A stretch of 6,695 nt of DNA from Planctomycetota bacterium (GTDB taxonomy: Bacteria; Planctomycetota; Phycisphaerae; UBA1845): positions 1 to 6,695 of the forward strand of contig JADFMZ010000184.1 in the NCBI GenBank assembly GCA_022563615.1, in the 5' to 3' direction. The notes below the pieces were generated by a model, which was not told the origin of the DNA, did not search any database, and saw only the letters and a program-made list of their open reading frames with translations. A program made the translations under genes and the position numbers. How positions within the stretch are numbered: the first letter of the stretch is position 1; every line of letters begins with the position of its first letter. Positions 1 through 5,504 of this stretch are shown here, in pieces.

Positions 1-358
1 CTCCCTCCGCCACCCGCCCCGTGCATAGCCCGCTAAACACGTACTTGCCCTGGGCTGGTCTACAACGCCCCTTTGGGGCTGGGGGGCTGTTCCATGCTCC
101 CGCGGTTCAGACATGCGACGGATAACACTTGCCCGCCGATTCTGTCACGCACCCCGTTCCGTCAACCTTCTTTCGAGGGATCGGCGGCCATCCAGGGAGG
201 GCGAGCCTCCCGGCGAGCCGTGGCCGTGGACAGGGTTCCGGATGGCGGGGGCGGCTCAGCGGGAGCTTCGCCCGCCCATAGAGCAACCCCCCAGTTCAAG
301 GCGGACTGAGCATTTGCGATAGGCTGTGCCCGGAGCCCAAAAAAGGGGCCAAAGAGGT
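1..358. other. Gene-free, GC-rich, repeat-like intergenic DNA
   Basis: No reading frame here looks like a real protein: all are short, low in hydrophobic core patterns and rich in Arg, Pro and Gly, as expected from GC-rich noncoding DNA. Compact palindromes are visible: GCCCC-TTT-GGGGC at 67-79 and GGGAGG-GCGAG-CCTCCC at 195-211. The stretch around 195-220 contains GAGGGCGAGCCTCCCGGCGA, which resembles the dispersed repeats often found between genes in planctomycete genomes; that resemblance is from memory and was not checked. The region lies downstream of kdsA, so it may include its transcript end, but no hairpin followed by a T-run is seen on that strand. A fragment of a gene beyond the left edge cannot be excluded. 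Confidence 0.5.
195..211. repeat. Perfect 6-bp palindrome in a probable dispersed repeat
   Basis: GGGAGG and CCTCCC flank a five-base loop (GCGAG). The palindrome sits in a longer GC-rich string with internal similarity (GGCGAGCC follows directly). It looks like part of a dispersed intergenic repeat. Only one copy lies in this window, so repeat status is inference. Confidence 0.35.
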
Positions 359-1180
359 CTAGCAGGCCTCGGCGATCCGCCGCAGCCGTTCCAGCAGCGT
401 ACGAAGCTGATTCAGCGGATACACCGTGGCTGGGTCGCTCTTGGCATGGTCCGGGTCGTCGTGGACTTCCAGGAAAATCGCATCAGCGCCGGCGGCGACC
501 GCGGCGGCGGCCAATGTGCCCACGAATTGGCGCTGTCCGCCGCTTTGGGTGCCCGCACCGCCGGGCAGTTGGCAACTGTGCGTGGCGTCAAACACCACGG
601 GCGCCAAGGCCTTCATTTGAGGGATTGCGGTCATGTCATTGACCAGCCGGTTGTAGCCGAAGAACGTGCCCCGTTCGGTCAATAGGAAGTTGTCGCAGCC
701 GGAGTCGCGCAGCTTGACCACGACGTTGCCCATCTCCTCCGGCGACAGGAACTGCCCCTTCTTGACGTTGACGCATCGTCCGGTTCGGGCGGCCGCCGCG
801 ATCAGGTCCGTTTGGCGGCATAGAAAGGCGGGGATCTGAACGCAGTCCAGCACCTCGCCAGCCATGGCGGCCTGCTCGGGCAGATGGATGTCGGATAGGA
901 CAGGCAGGCCCAGTTGTTTGCGAACCTTGCCCAGCACAGCCAGACCGTCCTTAATCCCGGGCCCGCGAAAGCTTGAGATGCTGGACCGATTGGCTTTGTC
1001 AAAACTGGCTTTGAAGACCAGGGGCAGCTTGACGGCCTCGCATTCCTTCCCGATCGCTTCGGCCAACCGGAGCGTGTGGTCTTCCGATTCGATGACGCAG
1101 GGACCGGCGATGATCGCAAGCGGCGCGCCGGAGCCGATGCGAATCGGACCGATCTGAGCGGATTGGCCCTTGGGCTGCAT
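359..1180 (-). CDS. kdsA: 3-deoxy-8-phosphooctulonate synthase (Kdo-8-P synthase), metal-dependent class
   Basis: This cytoplasmic enzyme condenses phosphoenolpyruvate with arabinose 5-phosphate to give Kdo-8-phosphate, the precursor of the Kdo sugar of lipopolysaccharide inner core. The 273-residue product shows the family landmarks in order: AGPCVIES (about 25-32), KASFDKANRSS (57-67), RGPG (72-75), QIPAFLCRQTDL (115-126), NVKKGQF (138-144), ERGTFFGYN (169-177), DATHSCQLPGG (198-208) and FLEVHDDPDHAKSD (236-249). Cys28 replaces the Asn of the E. coli enzyme. With His201, Glu238 and Asp249 it reproduces the four metal ligands of the Aquifex enzyme, so this is the metal-dependent class. I chose the ATG at 1178-1180 because its alignment start fits the family and a promoter-like sequence lies just upstream. 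An in-frame ATG at 1241-1243 would add 21 residues that match nothing in the family. Neither start has a clear Shine-Dalgarno sequence. The gene is divergent from the peptidase gene and stands alone on this strand. Confidence 0.95.
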   Translation of the reverse strand: MQPKGQSAQIGPIRIGSGAPLAIIAGPCVIESEDHTLRLAEAIGKECEAVKLPLVFKASFDKANRSSISSFRGPGIKDGLAVLGKVRKQLGLPVLSDIHLPEQAAMAGEVLDCVQIPAFLCRQTDLIAAAARTGRCVNVKKGQFLSPEEMGNVVVKLRDSGCDNFLLTERGTFFGYNRLVNDMTAIPQMKALAPVVFDATHSCQLPGGAGTQSGGQRQFVGTLAAAAVAAGADAIFLEVHDDPDHAKSDPATVYPLNQLRTLLERLRRIAEAC

Positions 1181-1183
1181 GAC

Positions 1184-1219
1184 GCGGCGGATTCTGAATC
1201 GCCGGGCAGGTTCTGTCAA
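1184..1219 (-). promoter_or_regulatory. Candidate sigma70-type promoter for kdsA
   Basis: Read on the minus strand there is a perfect TTGACA (1219-1214), a 17-base spacer and CAGAAT (1196-1191), which matches 4 of 6 bases of TATAAT. The expected transcription start near 1184 leaves only about four bases before the kdsA ATG at 1180, so the mRNA would be nearly leaderless. That fits the lack of a ribosome binding site and argues against the upstream ATG at 1243, which would put the promoter inside the gene. The call rests on consensus match alone; promoters in this kind of organism are poorly known. Confidence 0.45.
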
Positions 1220-1226
1220 ACGTGGA

Positions 1227-1262
1227 TTGGCAATAGGGTCCATCGGGATTAGGATGCACCCG
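1227..1262 (+). promoter_or_regulatory. Candidate sigma70-type promoter for the pepP-accBC run
   Basis: TTGGCA at 1227-1232 (5 of 6 matches to TTGACA) is followed by a 17-base spacer and TAGGAT at 1250-1255 (4 of 6). The predicted start near 1262 gives a leader of about 69 bases before the peptidase ATG at 1331. Its -35 box lies seven bases from the -35 box of the opposing kdsA promoter, so the two could compete for polymerase. Based on consensus only. Confidence 0.35.
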
Positions 1263-1320
1263 CATGTGAGAGCACGGGCCGTGGGTCCGGGTGGGCTTTG
1301 ACCTGCGGCTCGGAAAAAAC

Positions 1321-1330
1321 GGAGAACGCG
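1321..1330 (+). promoter_or_regulatory. Shine-Dalgarno site fixing the peptidase start
   Basis: GGAG at 1321-1324 lies six bases before the ATG at 1331. The reading frame stays open to a TTG at 1298, but that codon has no such site, and its 11 extra residues are not expected for the family. The ATG is therefore preferred. Confidence 0.7.
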
Positions 1331-2440
1331 ATGGCTAGCGGAAAAAATCGGCGTACACCGGCTGTGTATGCTGACCGACTGACGAGGTGTCGGCGTCAGA
1401 TGAAACGGGCAGGCGCCAGCGCTCTTCTGCTCTCCAACCCGAGGGATTTTTTCTATCTTACCGGCTTTTCCGGTGACGAATCAGCCGCCATCGTGACCGC
1501 ACGTGACGTCTTTTTGATCAGCGACGGCCGGTTCGAGGAGCAGATCAAGAAGGAATGCCCTTGGGCCAAGACCTACATGCGTCGCGGTATGCTCAACGCC
1601 GAGATCGCCAAGGCGTGCAAGGATCTCAAGCTGCGGAAAGTGGCGGTCCAGGCGGACCATCTGACGGTCGGCGACCATGCGGAGCTAAACAAGCTGACCA
1701 AAGGGGTTCGCTTCATCATCGCACCGCCGATCTGTGCTCGCCTACGCATACTGAAATCAAGCGGCGAAGTGAGCATCTTGAACAAGGCGCTGCGCAACGC
1801 CGAGGAAGCCTTCAAGGCCATGCGCAAGACGATCCGCGTGGGCCAGACCGAACTGGAAATGGCCGCCCGGCTCGAATACGAAATGAAGTCGCGCGGCGCG
1901 TCAGCCCCGGCGTTTCCGACGATCTGCGCCGAAGGTGCCAACGGTGCCCAGCCTCATGCCCAACCGGGTCGGCGCAAGGTTAAACGCGGCAGCGCCATCC
2001 TGTTCGACTGGGGTGCGAGGCTCGGAGGTTATTGCAGCGATCTGACTCGAATGGTGTTCGTGGGAAGCGTCCCCCCCAAGTTTCGAGAGATTTACGGAAT
2101 TGTCCTGGAAGCGCAAATGGCTGCGATCGCCGAGATTCGTCCGGGTCGACGGATGTGCGATATCGACGCGGTCGCTCGAAAGATAGTGGAAGACGCCGGG
2201 TACGGTCCGCAGTACAATCACGGTCTGGGCCACGGCCTGGGACTCGATGTCCATGAAGCCCCGTCACTAAGCTGGCGATCGAAGGAGAAGCTGGAGGTCG
2301 GCATGTTTGTAACCGTCGAACCCGGCATCTACCTCCCGGGCGTGGGAGGCGTGAGGATCGAAGACGATATTCTGCTGACCCGAACGGGCTGCCGTGTGCT
2401 CAGCCGTTTGGGAAAGACCCTAAAAGACTCCGTAATCTAA
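1331..2440 (+). CDS. pepP: Xaa-Pro aminopeptidase (M24B family metallopeptidase)
   Basis: This cytoplasmic dimetal peptidase removes an N-terminal residue that precedes proline. The 369-residue product has an N-terminal creatinase-like domain (about 10-145, with NPRDFFYLTGFSGDE at 36-50) and a C-terminal pita-bread catalytic domain (about 150-365). All metal ligands can be placed: Asp226 (FDWG), Asp237 (SDLTR), His301 (GHGLGLDVHE), Glu330 (VEPGIY) and Glu344 (RIEDD). His209 (PHAQPG) and His308 are the usual active-site histidines. Length is normal for the short PepP/PepQ-like proteins of this family, and the exact dipeptide preference (aminopeptidase or Xaa-Pro dipeptidase) cannot be told from sequence. 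It is the first gene of a rightward run, 55 bases before accB. This order is common in bacteria, usually with efp in between; efp is absent here. Confidence 0.93.
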   Translation: MASGKNRRTPAVYADRLTRCRRQMKRAGASALLLSNPRDFFYLTGFSGDESAAIVTARDVFLISDGRFEEQIKKECPWAKTYMRRGMLNAEIAKACKDLKLRKVAVQADHLTVGDHAELNKLTKGVRFIIAPPICARLRILKSSGEVSILNKALRNAEEAFKAMRKTIRVGQTELEMAARLEYEMKSRGASAPAFPTICAEGANGAQPHAQPGRRKVKRGSAILFDWGARLGGYCSDLTRMVFVGSVPPKFREIYGIVLEAQMAAIAEIRPGRRMCDIDAVARKIVEDAGYGPQYNHGLGHGLGLDVHEAPSLSWRSKEKLEVGMFVTVEPGIYLPGVGGVRIEDDILLTRTGCRVLSRLGKTLKDSVI

Positions 2441-2448
2441 GATTCCTC

Positions 2449-2461
2449 GCCGCAATGCGGC
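2449..2461 (+). other. Small hairpin between pepP and accB
   Basis: GCCGC-AAT-GCGGC forms a perfect 5-bp stem with a three-base loop, eight bases after the peptidase stop codon. No T-run follows, so it is unlikely to be a full intrinsic terminator. It could be an RNA processing or stability element, or chance in GC-rich DNA. Confidence 0.3.
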
Positions 2462-2495
2462 CCAAGACGTACGTTTAACCGGGAAAGCCTGAACC

Positions 2496-2984
2496 ATGCT
2501 CGACATCGATAAGATTCAAAAGCTCGTCGAGATGATGGTCACCAACGACCTCGTGGAGATATCTTTGCGCGACGGCGAGGTGGAGGTCAAACTGCGCCGC
2601 CCGAACGCCAGTCCGAGCGAGAAAGATGTGGTGGTTTCCGTTCAGCCCAACGCCCAGGCCATCGAAGGCGTTGCATCAGAGCTTGTCCGAAACTCTACGC
2701 CCATTGAATCAACTGAAGAGGCGGAACAGGATTTGGTCGAGATTAAGTCTCCCATGGTCGGAAAGTTCTATGGCGCCCCCGACCCCGAAGCGGCGCCGTT
2801 CGTTCATGCGGGCAGTCTAGTTGCCGTGGGAACGGTCGTGTGTATCCTTGAAGCCATGAAAGTCTTCAGCGAAATCAAGGCGGAGGTCGCCGGCACCATC
2901 GAACGGTTGCTGGTGAAAAATGCTGAGGTCGTCGAGTTCGGGCAGCCGTTGTTCCTGATTCGACCGTCGTCTGAAACACAGTGA
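2496..2984 (+). CDS. accB: Biotin carboxyl carrier protein of acetyl-CoA carboxylase
   Basis: This small protein carries the biotin that is carboxylated by AccC and then handed to the carboxyltransferase, which makes malonyl-CoA for fatty acid synthesis. The 162-residue product has the standard plan. An N-terminal helical segment (about 1-37, starting MLDIDKIQKLVEMM) ends in VEVKLRR. A variable acidic linker (about 38-80) follows, then a C-terminal biotinyl domain (about 81-157). The thumb region SPMVGKFYGAPDPEAAPFV (85-103) distinguishes acetyl-CoA carboxylase carriers from lipoyl domains. The biotin attachment site is Lys122 in EAMKVF; many homologues have EAMKMM, so the two residues after the lysine differ from that common form. 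The linker is short and not strongly Pro/Ala-rich. The start has only a weak purine run (GGGAAAG) upstream. It is co-directional with accC, 83 bases away. Confidence 0.96.
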   Translation: MLDIDKIQKLVEMMVTNDLVEISLRDGEVEVKLRRPNASPSEKDVVVSVQPNAQAIEGVASELVRNSTPIESTEEAEQDLVEIKSPMVGKFYGAPDPEAAPFVHAGSLVAVGTVVCILEAMKVFSEIKAEVAGTIERLLVKNAEVVEFGQPLFLIRPSSETQ

Positions 2985-3046
2985 ATGTCGAACCGTAAAC
3001 CGCGATTGAATCCGCGTCTGCGGTTCTCGGCGCTTTCGCGATTCAC
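2981..3046 (+). promoter_or_regulatory. Nested stem structure between accB and accC
   Basis: GTGAAT at 2981-2986, which includes the accB stop codon, pairs with ATTCAC at 3041-3046; after two mismatches CGAA (2989-2992) pairs with TTCG (3035-3038). Inside this arm AACCGC (2998-3003) pairs with GCGGTT (3020-3025). A CTCTTTT run follows at about 3045-3051, so the structure could act as a leaky terminator or attenuator that sets the accB to accC ratio. No folding energy was computed, and chance pairing is possible. Confidence 0.3.
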
Positions 3047-3067
3047 TCTTTTCCACCCATCAATCAT

Positions 3068-4405
3068 ATGTTTCGCCGAATCTTGATCGCTAACCGGGGT
3101 GAGATTGCGTTGCGGATCATGCGCGCTTGCCGTGAGCTCGGCATCGAGACGGTGTGCGTCTTTTCGGAGGACGATCGGGGGGCTTTCTACCTGTCCCACG
3201 CGGATCGCGCCATCTGCATCGGCGGCCCCGCCCCACGCGACAGCTATCTCAAGAGCGATCGGATCATCGCGGCGGCCGAGGTGGCCGATGCCGACGCCAT
3301 TCATCCCGGCTACGGATTTTTGGCGGAAAACGCGCAGTTTGCGGAAAAGTGTCGGGCGTGCAAGATCGAGTTCATCGGCCCGAGCGCGGAGTCGATGCGC
3401 CGTTTGGGGGACAAAGCTACGGCCCGAGGAGTCGCCCAAAAGGCCAAAGTGCCGATCATCCCAGGCAGCGACGGCATTCTCGAAGACGACGGGGAGATCG
3501 TCCGTCAGGCGGACCGCATTGGGTTCCCGGTTATGATCAAGGCCTCGGCCGGCGGGGGAGGGCGAGGGATGCGCATTGTGCGCAACAAAGCCGATCTATT
3601 GCCCAACATCCGGCAGGCCCAACAGGAGGCCCGAGGGGCGTTCAACCAATCCGACGTCTACTTCGAAAAGTATCTCGAACGTCCACGACACGTCGAGGTG
3701 CAGATCATGGGGGACCAGCAGGGCAACATCGTGCATTTGGGTGAACGGGATTGCACCCTGCAGCGCCGCTACCAGAAGCTCGTGGAGGAGTCGCCGTGTA
3801 CGGCCCTGGACGCGCGAACGCGAAAAGATCTTTGCACCGCCGCCGTTCGATTGGCCAAGGCGGCAGGCTACTACAGCGCCGGCACAGTTGAGTTTCTCGT
3901 AGAGGGTAAGGGCCGCTTTTTCTTTATCGAGGTCAACGCACGTATTCAGGTTGAGCATCCGGTCACCGAAATGACGTCGGGCATCGACCTGATCAAGGCG
4001 CAAATCCGCGTAGCGGCGGGCGAGCCGTTGGGCTTCACTCAAAAGAGCATTTCATCCCGGTGCCACGCCCGCGAATGCCGCATCAACGCGGAAGATCCCG
4101 ACGAAAATTTTCGCCCGTGTGCCGGGTCTATCGAGACGTTTCGGGCGCCGGGCGGCTACGGCGTCCGCGTGGATACGTTCGCCCACGACGGCTGCCGGGT
4201 GTCGAGGTACTATGACTCACTGATTGCGAAGGTGATCGTGCACCAGCCGACGCGGGACGAAGCGATCCGCAGCATGCAGCGCTGCCTGGCTGAGTTTGTC
4301 ATTGAACCCATCAAGACGACGATACCCTTCCTCCGCAAAGTGCTCGCCCATCCGGACTTCATCTCCGGCAACATCGACACGAGTTTTGTCGAGCGCGTGT
4401 TCTAA
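3068..4405 (+). CDS. accC: Biotin carboxylase subunit of acetyl-CoA carboxylase
   Basis: This ATP-grasp enzyme carboxylates the biotin on AccB using bicarbonate and ATP, the first half-reaction of acetyl-CoA carboxylase. At 445 residues it is near the 449 of E. coli AccC. The N-terminal domain begins FRRILIANRGEIALR (2-16) with HPGYGFLAEN (79-88). The ATP-grasp part shows Lys116, the glycine-rich loop KASAGGGGRGMR (158-169), KYLERPRHVE (201-210) with His208, and GERDCTLQRR (225-234). The catalytic block is FIEVNARIQVEHPVTE (286-301) with Glu288, Asn290 and Arg292. Glu275 and Arg338 also fit the known active site. One substitution stands out: Tyr235 sits where E. coli has His236, a nucleotide-contacting position. 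There is no Shine-Dalgarno sequence before the ATG, and a structured 83-base gap separates it from accB, which suggests coupling or transcript-level control. No carboxyltransferase gene (accA or accD) follows. Confidence 0.96.
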   Translation: MFRRILIANRGEIALRIMRACRELGIETVCVFSEDDRGAFYLSHADRAICIGGPAPRDSYLKSDRIIAAAEVADADAIHPGYGFLAENAQFAEKCRACKIEFIGPSAESMRRLGDKATARGVAQKAKVPIIPGSDGILEDDGEIVRQADRIGFPVMIKASAGGGGRGMRIVRNKADLLPNIRQAQQEARGAFNQSDVYFEKYLERPRHVEVQIMGDQQGNIVHLGERDCTLQRRYQKLVEESPCTALDARTRKDLCTAAVRLAKAAGYYSAGTVEFLVEGKGRFFFIEVNARIQVEHPVTEMTSGIDLIKAQIRVAAGEPLGFTQKSISSRCHARECRINAEDPDENFRPCAGSIETFRAPGGYGVRVDTFAHDGCRVSRYYDSLIAKVIVHQPTRDEAIRSMQRCLAEFVIEPIKTTIPFLRKVLAHPDFISGNIDTSFVERVF

Positions 4406-4447
4406 GCCCGGCTGGCGCCTGGACTCACGGCACGGAATAGCTCAACG

Positions 4448-4483
4448 CCGGACGCTTTGAGAGACGACTAGCGCTCCGTCCGG
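4448..4483. terminator. Possible structured region between convergent accC and the small gene
   Basis: CCGGACG (4448-4454) and CGTCCGG (4477-4483) are perfect 7-base inverted arms around a 22-base loop. The arms straddle the stop codon of the small minus-strand gene and lie 43 bases after the accC stop. No T-run is seen on either strand, so intrinsic termination is not established. Confidence 0.25.
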
Positions 4484-4719
4484 TTCGGCGCATACGGATC
4501 GGAAAACGCAAGTTGGACTCGTTGGACCCGATCGGGCTTGTCGTCCATCAGGATGCCGACGGCGCCGGCAAGTTGGGCCATACGAGGATCACCTTGGATG
4601 GCGTCGCGGTCCAGGGCCCGGTCCATCCGATCCAACGCCGCCGCGATGTCGATCAGCCGGCACCGGATTTCCAGGAATTCACGATCGAGCACCGCGACTG
4701 CGGTCAACTTGGAATTCAT
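4468..4719 (-). CDS. Small helical protein of unknown function (83 residues)
   Basis: I do not recognise this family with confidence. The product is charged and looks soluble, with no signal peptide or membrane segment. A long amphipathic segment (about 5-36, including VLDREFLEIRCRLIDIAAAL) alternates hydrophobic and charged residues, as in a helical hairpin or coiled coil. After a GDPR turn (43-46) a second helix (about 47-59) leads to a DDKPDRVQRVQLAF stretch (59-72) and a polar tail. The gene is supported by a good Shine-Dalgarno sequence (GGAG, minus strand at 4730-4727) seven bases before the ATG, and by a protein-like residue pattern. The plus-strand frames over the same bases read as poorer protein. 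It converges on accC and appears to be transcribed alone from the AT-richer intergenic region. One cysteine (Cys20) gives no hint of metal binding. Confidence 0.65.
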   Translation of the reverse strand: MNSKLTAVAVLDREFLEIRCRLIDIAAALDRMDRALDRDAIQGDPRMAQLAGAVGILMDDKPDRVQRVQLAFSDPYAPNRTER

Positions 4720-4726
4720 GTTGCAT

Positions 4727-4757
4727 CTCCAAAACGTAGGCTAAGACCTTAGAGCCT
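4727..4757 (-). promoter_or_regulatory. Ribosome binding site and 5' hairpin of the small gene
   Basis: On the minus strand GGAG (4730-4727) lies seven bases before the ATG at 4719. Just upstream, AGG-CT-CTAA-GGTC-TTAG-CCT (4757-4738) can fold into a 7-bp stem with a two-base bulge, ending seven bases before the GGAG. A structure so close to the ribosome site could affect translation, but this is inference. Confidence 0.45.
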
Positions 4758-4760
4758 ATC

Positions 4761-4792
4761 CCACAAACCTATGTGGCACCGGTTTTCAACCG
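4761..4792. repeat. Two tandem short hairpins
   Basis: CCACA-AACCTA-TGTGG (4761-4776) is followed three bases later by CGGTT-TTC-AACCG (4780-4792). Both stems are perfect 5-bp pairs. The arrangement, at the start of the AT-richer segment, looks like part of a repeat or of an element end, though only one copy is visible. Confidence 0.35.
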
Positions 4793-5186
4793 ATGAACCG
4801 CACGTTTCGGCTTGTCATGTGGATAGCATGCTTTGCCATCTTTGGCCTTGTGTCGAAAGCAGGTCAACCATCAATCCGAATTGCATTGAGACCCTGATTC
4901 TATTCCTGCAGCAAGTTGATGAGATCATGCCGTTGACCGCATTCTGTCTGGATTCCCGGAATTCAGCTCCGAGTGAACTGGTTTAGACCAGAACCTGATC
5001 GCACAATTGCAGGGTTGCTTTATCCGAAGGCACCCTTGGGATATGAATACGGGAGGAAAAAAGGCCGAATCAACCCGCAAATGAAGGATTCCGACCAAAG
5101 ATTCCACATAACCACTATTTTTTCGACTTTTCCTGTGTTTTTCTTGCATTATCGGCCTCAATTGAAGTACATTGGTGCCTTATAGG
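4768..5186. other. AT-richer segment bounded by an imperfect 13-base inverted repeat
   Basis: CCTATGTGGCACC at 4768-4780 matches the reverse complement of GGTGCCTTATAGG at 5174-5186 in 11 of 13 positions. The repeat roughly coincides with the limits of the AT-richer stretch. This could be a decayed non-autonomous insertion of about 419 bases with no transposase. There is no obvious target-site duplication, and one such match is about what chance would give in a region this size. It is a weak call. Confidence 0.2.
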
Positions 5187-5382
5187 ACGCGGTTAGCAGG
5201 CCGGTCCGGTGGATTGCTGCAACCAGCGATTCACCAGCACGGACGTCTCTTCATCTTTCTCTAGATGGCGGCTGTGTAGAGTCAAAGGCGTAAGGAGCAA
5301 AAACGGCGGTCCGAGGAGAAGGAGCCGGAGGAGAAAGAGGCTTCTTCCCAAAAATCATCTCCCCCCTGATCGTCGTCGAAGC

Positions 5383-5449
5383 GCGGGCTTGCATTTCAGG
5401 CCCGCAAGAGGAATCTGATCATCCAAGCTCGAACGAACCAACTCGTTCG
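5383..5449. other. Two hairpins upstream of the Lnt-like gene
   Basis: GCGGGC (5383-5388) pairs with GCCCGC (5400-5405) around an 11-base loop, and CGAACGA (5430-5436) pairs with TCGTTCG (5443-5449) around ACCAAC. Both stems are perfect. They lie 55-120 bases before the start codon of the Lnt-like gene and could be part of its leader, or chance in GC-rich DNA. Confidence 0.3.
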
Positions 5450-5504
5450 TAGCGGCGCGACATGCGCCTGCGCAGGTCACGGGCGCAGAACCGCCCGCCC
5501 TCGG

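Larger units (their letters stand above)
4720..5504. other. 785-base gene-free, AT-richer intergenic region
   Basis: No convincing gene is present on either strand. Counted over 4801-5160, G+C is 168 of 360 bases (about 47%), against about 62% in a sampled stretch of accC. The region holds several hairpins: two in tandem at 4761-4792, CTGGT-TTAG-ACCAG at 4978-4991, and 6- and 7-bp stems at 5383-5405 and 5430-5449. It also has a purine-rich tract (5313-5340). An imperfect inverted repeat near the edges of the AT-richer part (4768-4780 and 5174-5186) could mark an old insertion. The left end must hold the promoter of the small minus-strand gene. No tRNA, riboswitch or CRISPR repeat was recognised. 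Confidence 0.6.

Noticed and set aside
332..350. Possible kdsA terminator
   Set aside because: Only a 4-bp GCCC/GGGC stem with the T-run inside the loop rather than after it.
326..685. Plus-strand open frame of 119 codons
   Set aside because: Fully antisense to kdsA, whose protein has all the family motifs; the plus frame is a shadow.
1181..1243. Upstream ATG for kdsA, adding 21 residues
   Set aside because: The added residues do not resemble the family N-terminus, and a promoter-like sequence lies within them.
1298..1330. TTG start for the peptidase, giving 380 residues
   Set aside because: The ATG at 1331 has GGAG at six bases spacing and fits family length; the TTG has no ribosome binding site.
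2804..3439. Minus-strand open frame of 211 codons
   Set aside because: Antisense to accB and accC, with Arg-rich, non-protein-like composition typical of a shadow in GC-rich DNA.
4720..4830. Promoter for the small minus-strand gene
   Set aside because: The best spaced pair (TTGTGG-17-TAGCCT) matches only 3 of 6 at each box, too weak to call.
4771..4986. Plus-strand open frame of 71 codons in the AT-richer region
   Set aside because: No ribosome binding site, no coherent hydrophobic or helical pattern, and no recognised family.
5209..5418. Plus-strand open frame of 69 codons
   Set aside because: Arg/Lys-rich sequence derived from the purine-rich tract, with no supporting start signal.
4720..5504. 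tRNA, riboswitch or CRISPR array in the long intergenic region
   Set aside because: No cloverleaf or TPsiC-like GTTCGA context was found, no known aptamer motif was recognised, and no regularly spaced direct repeats are present.
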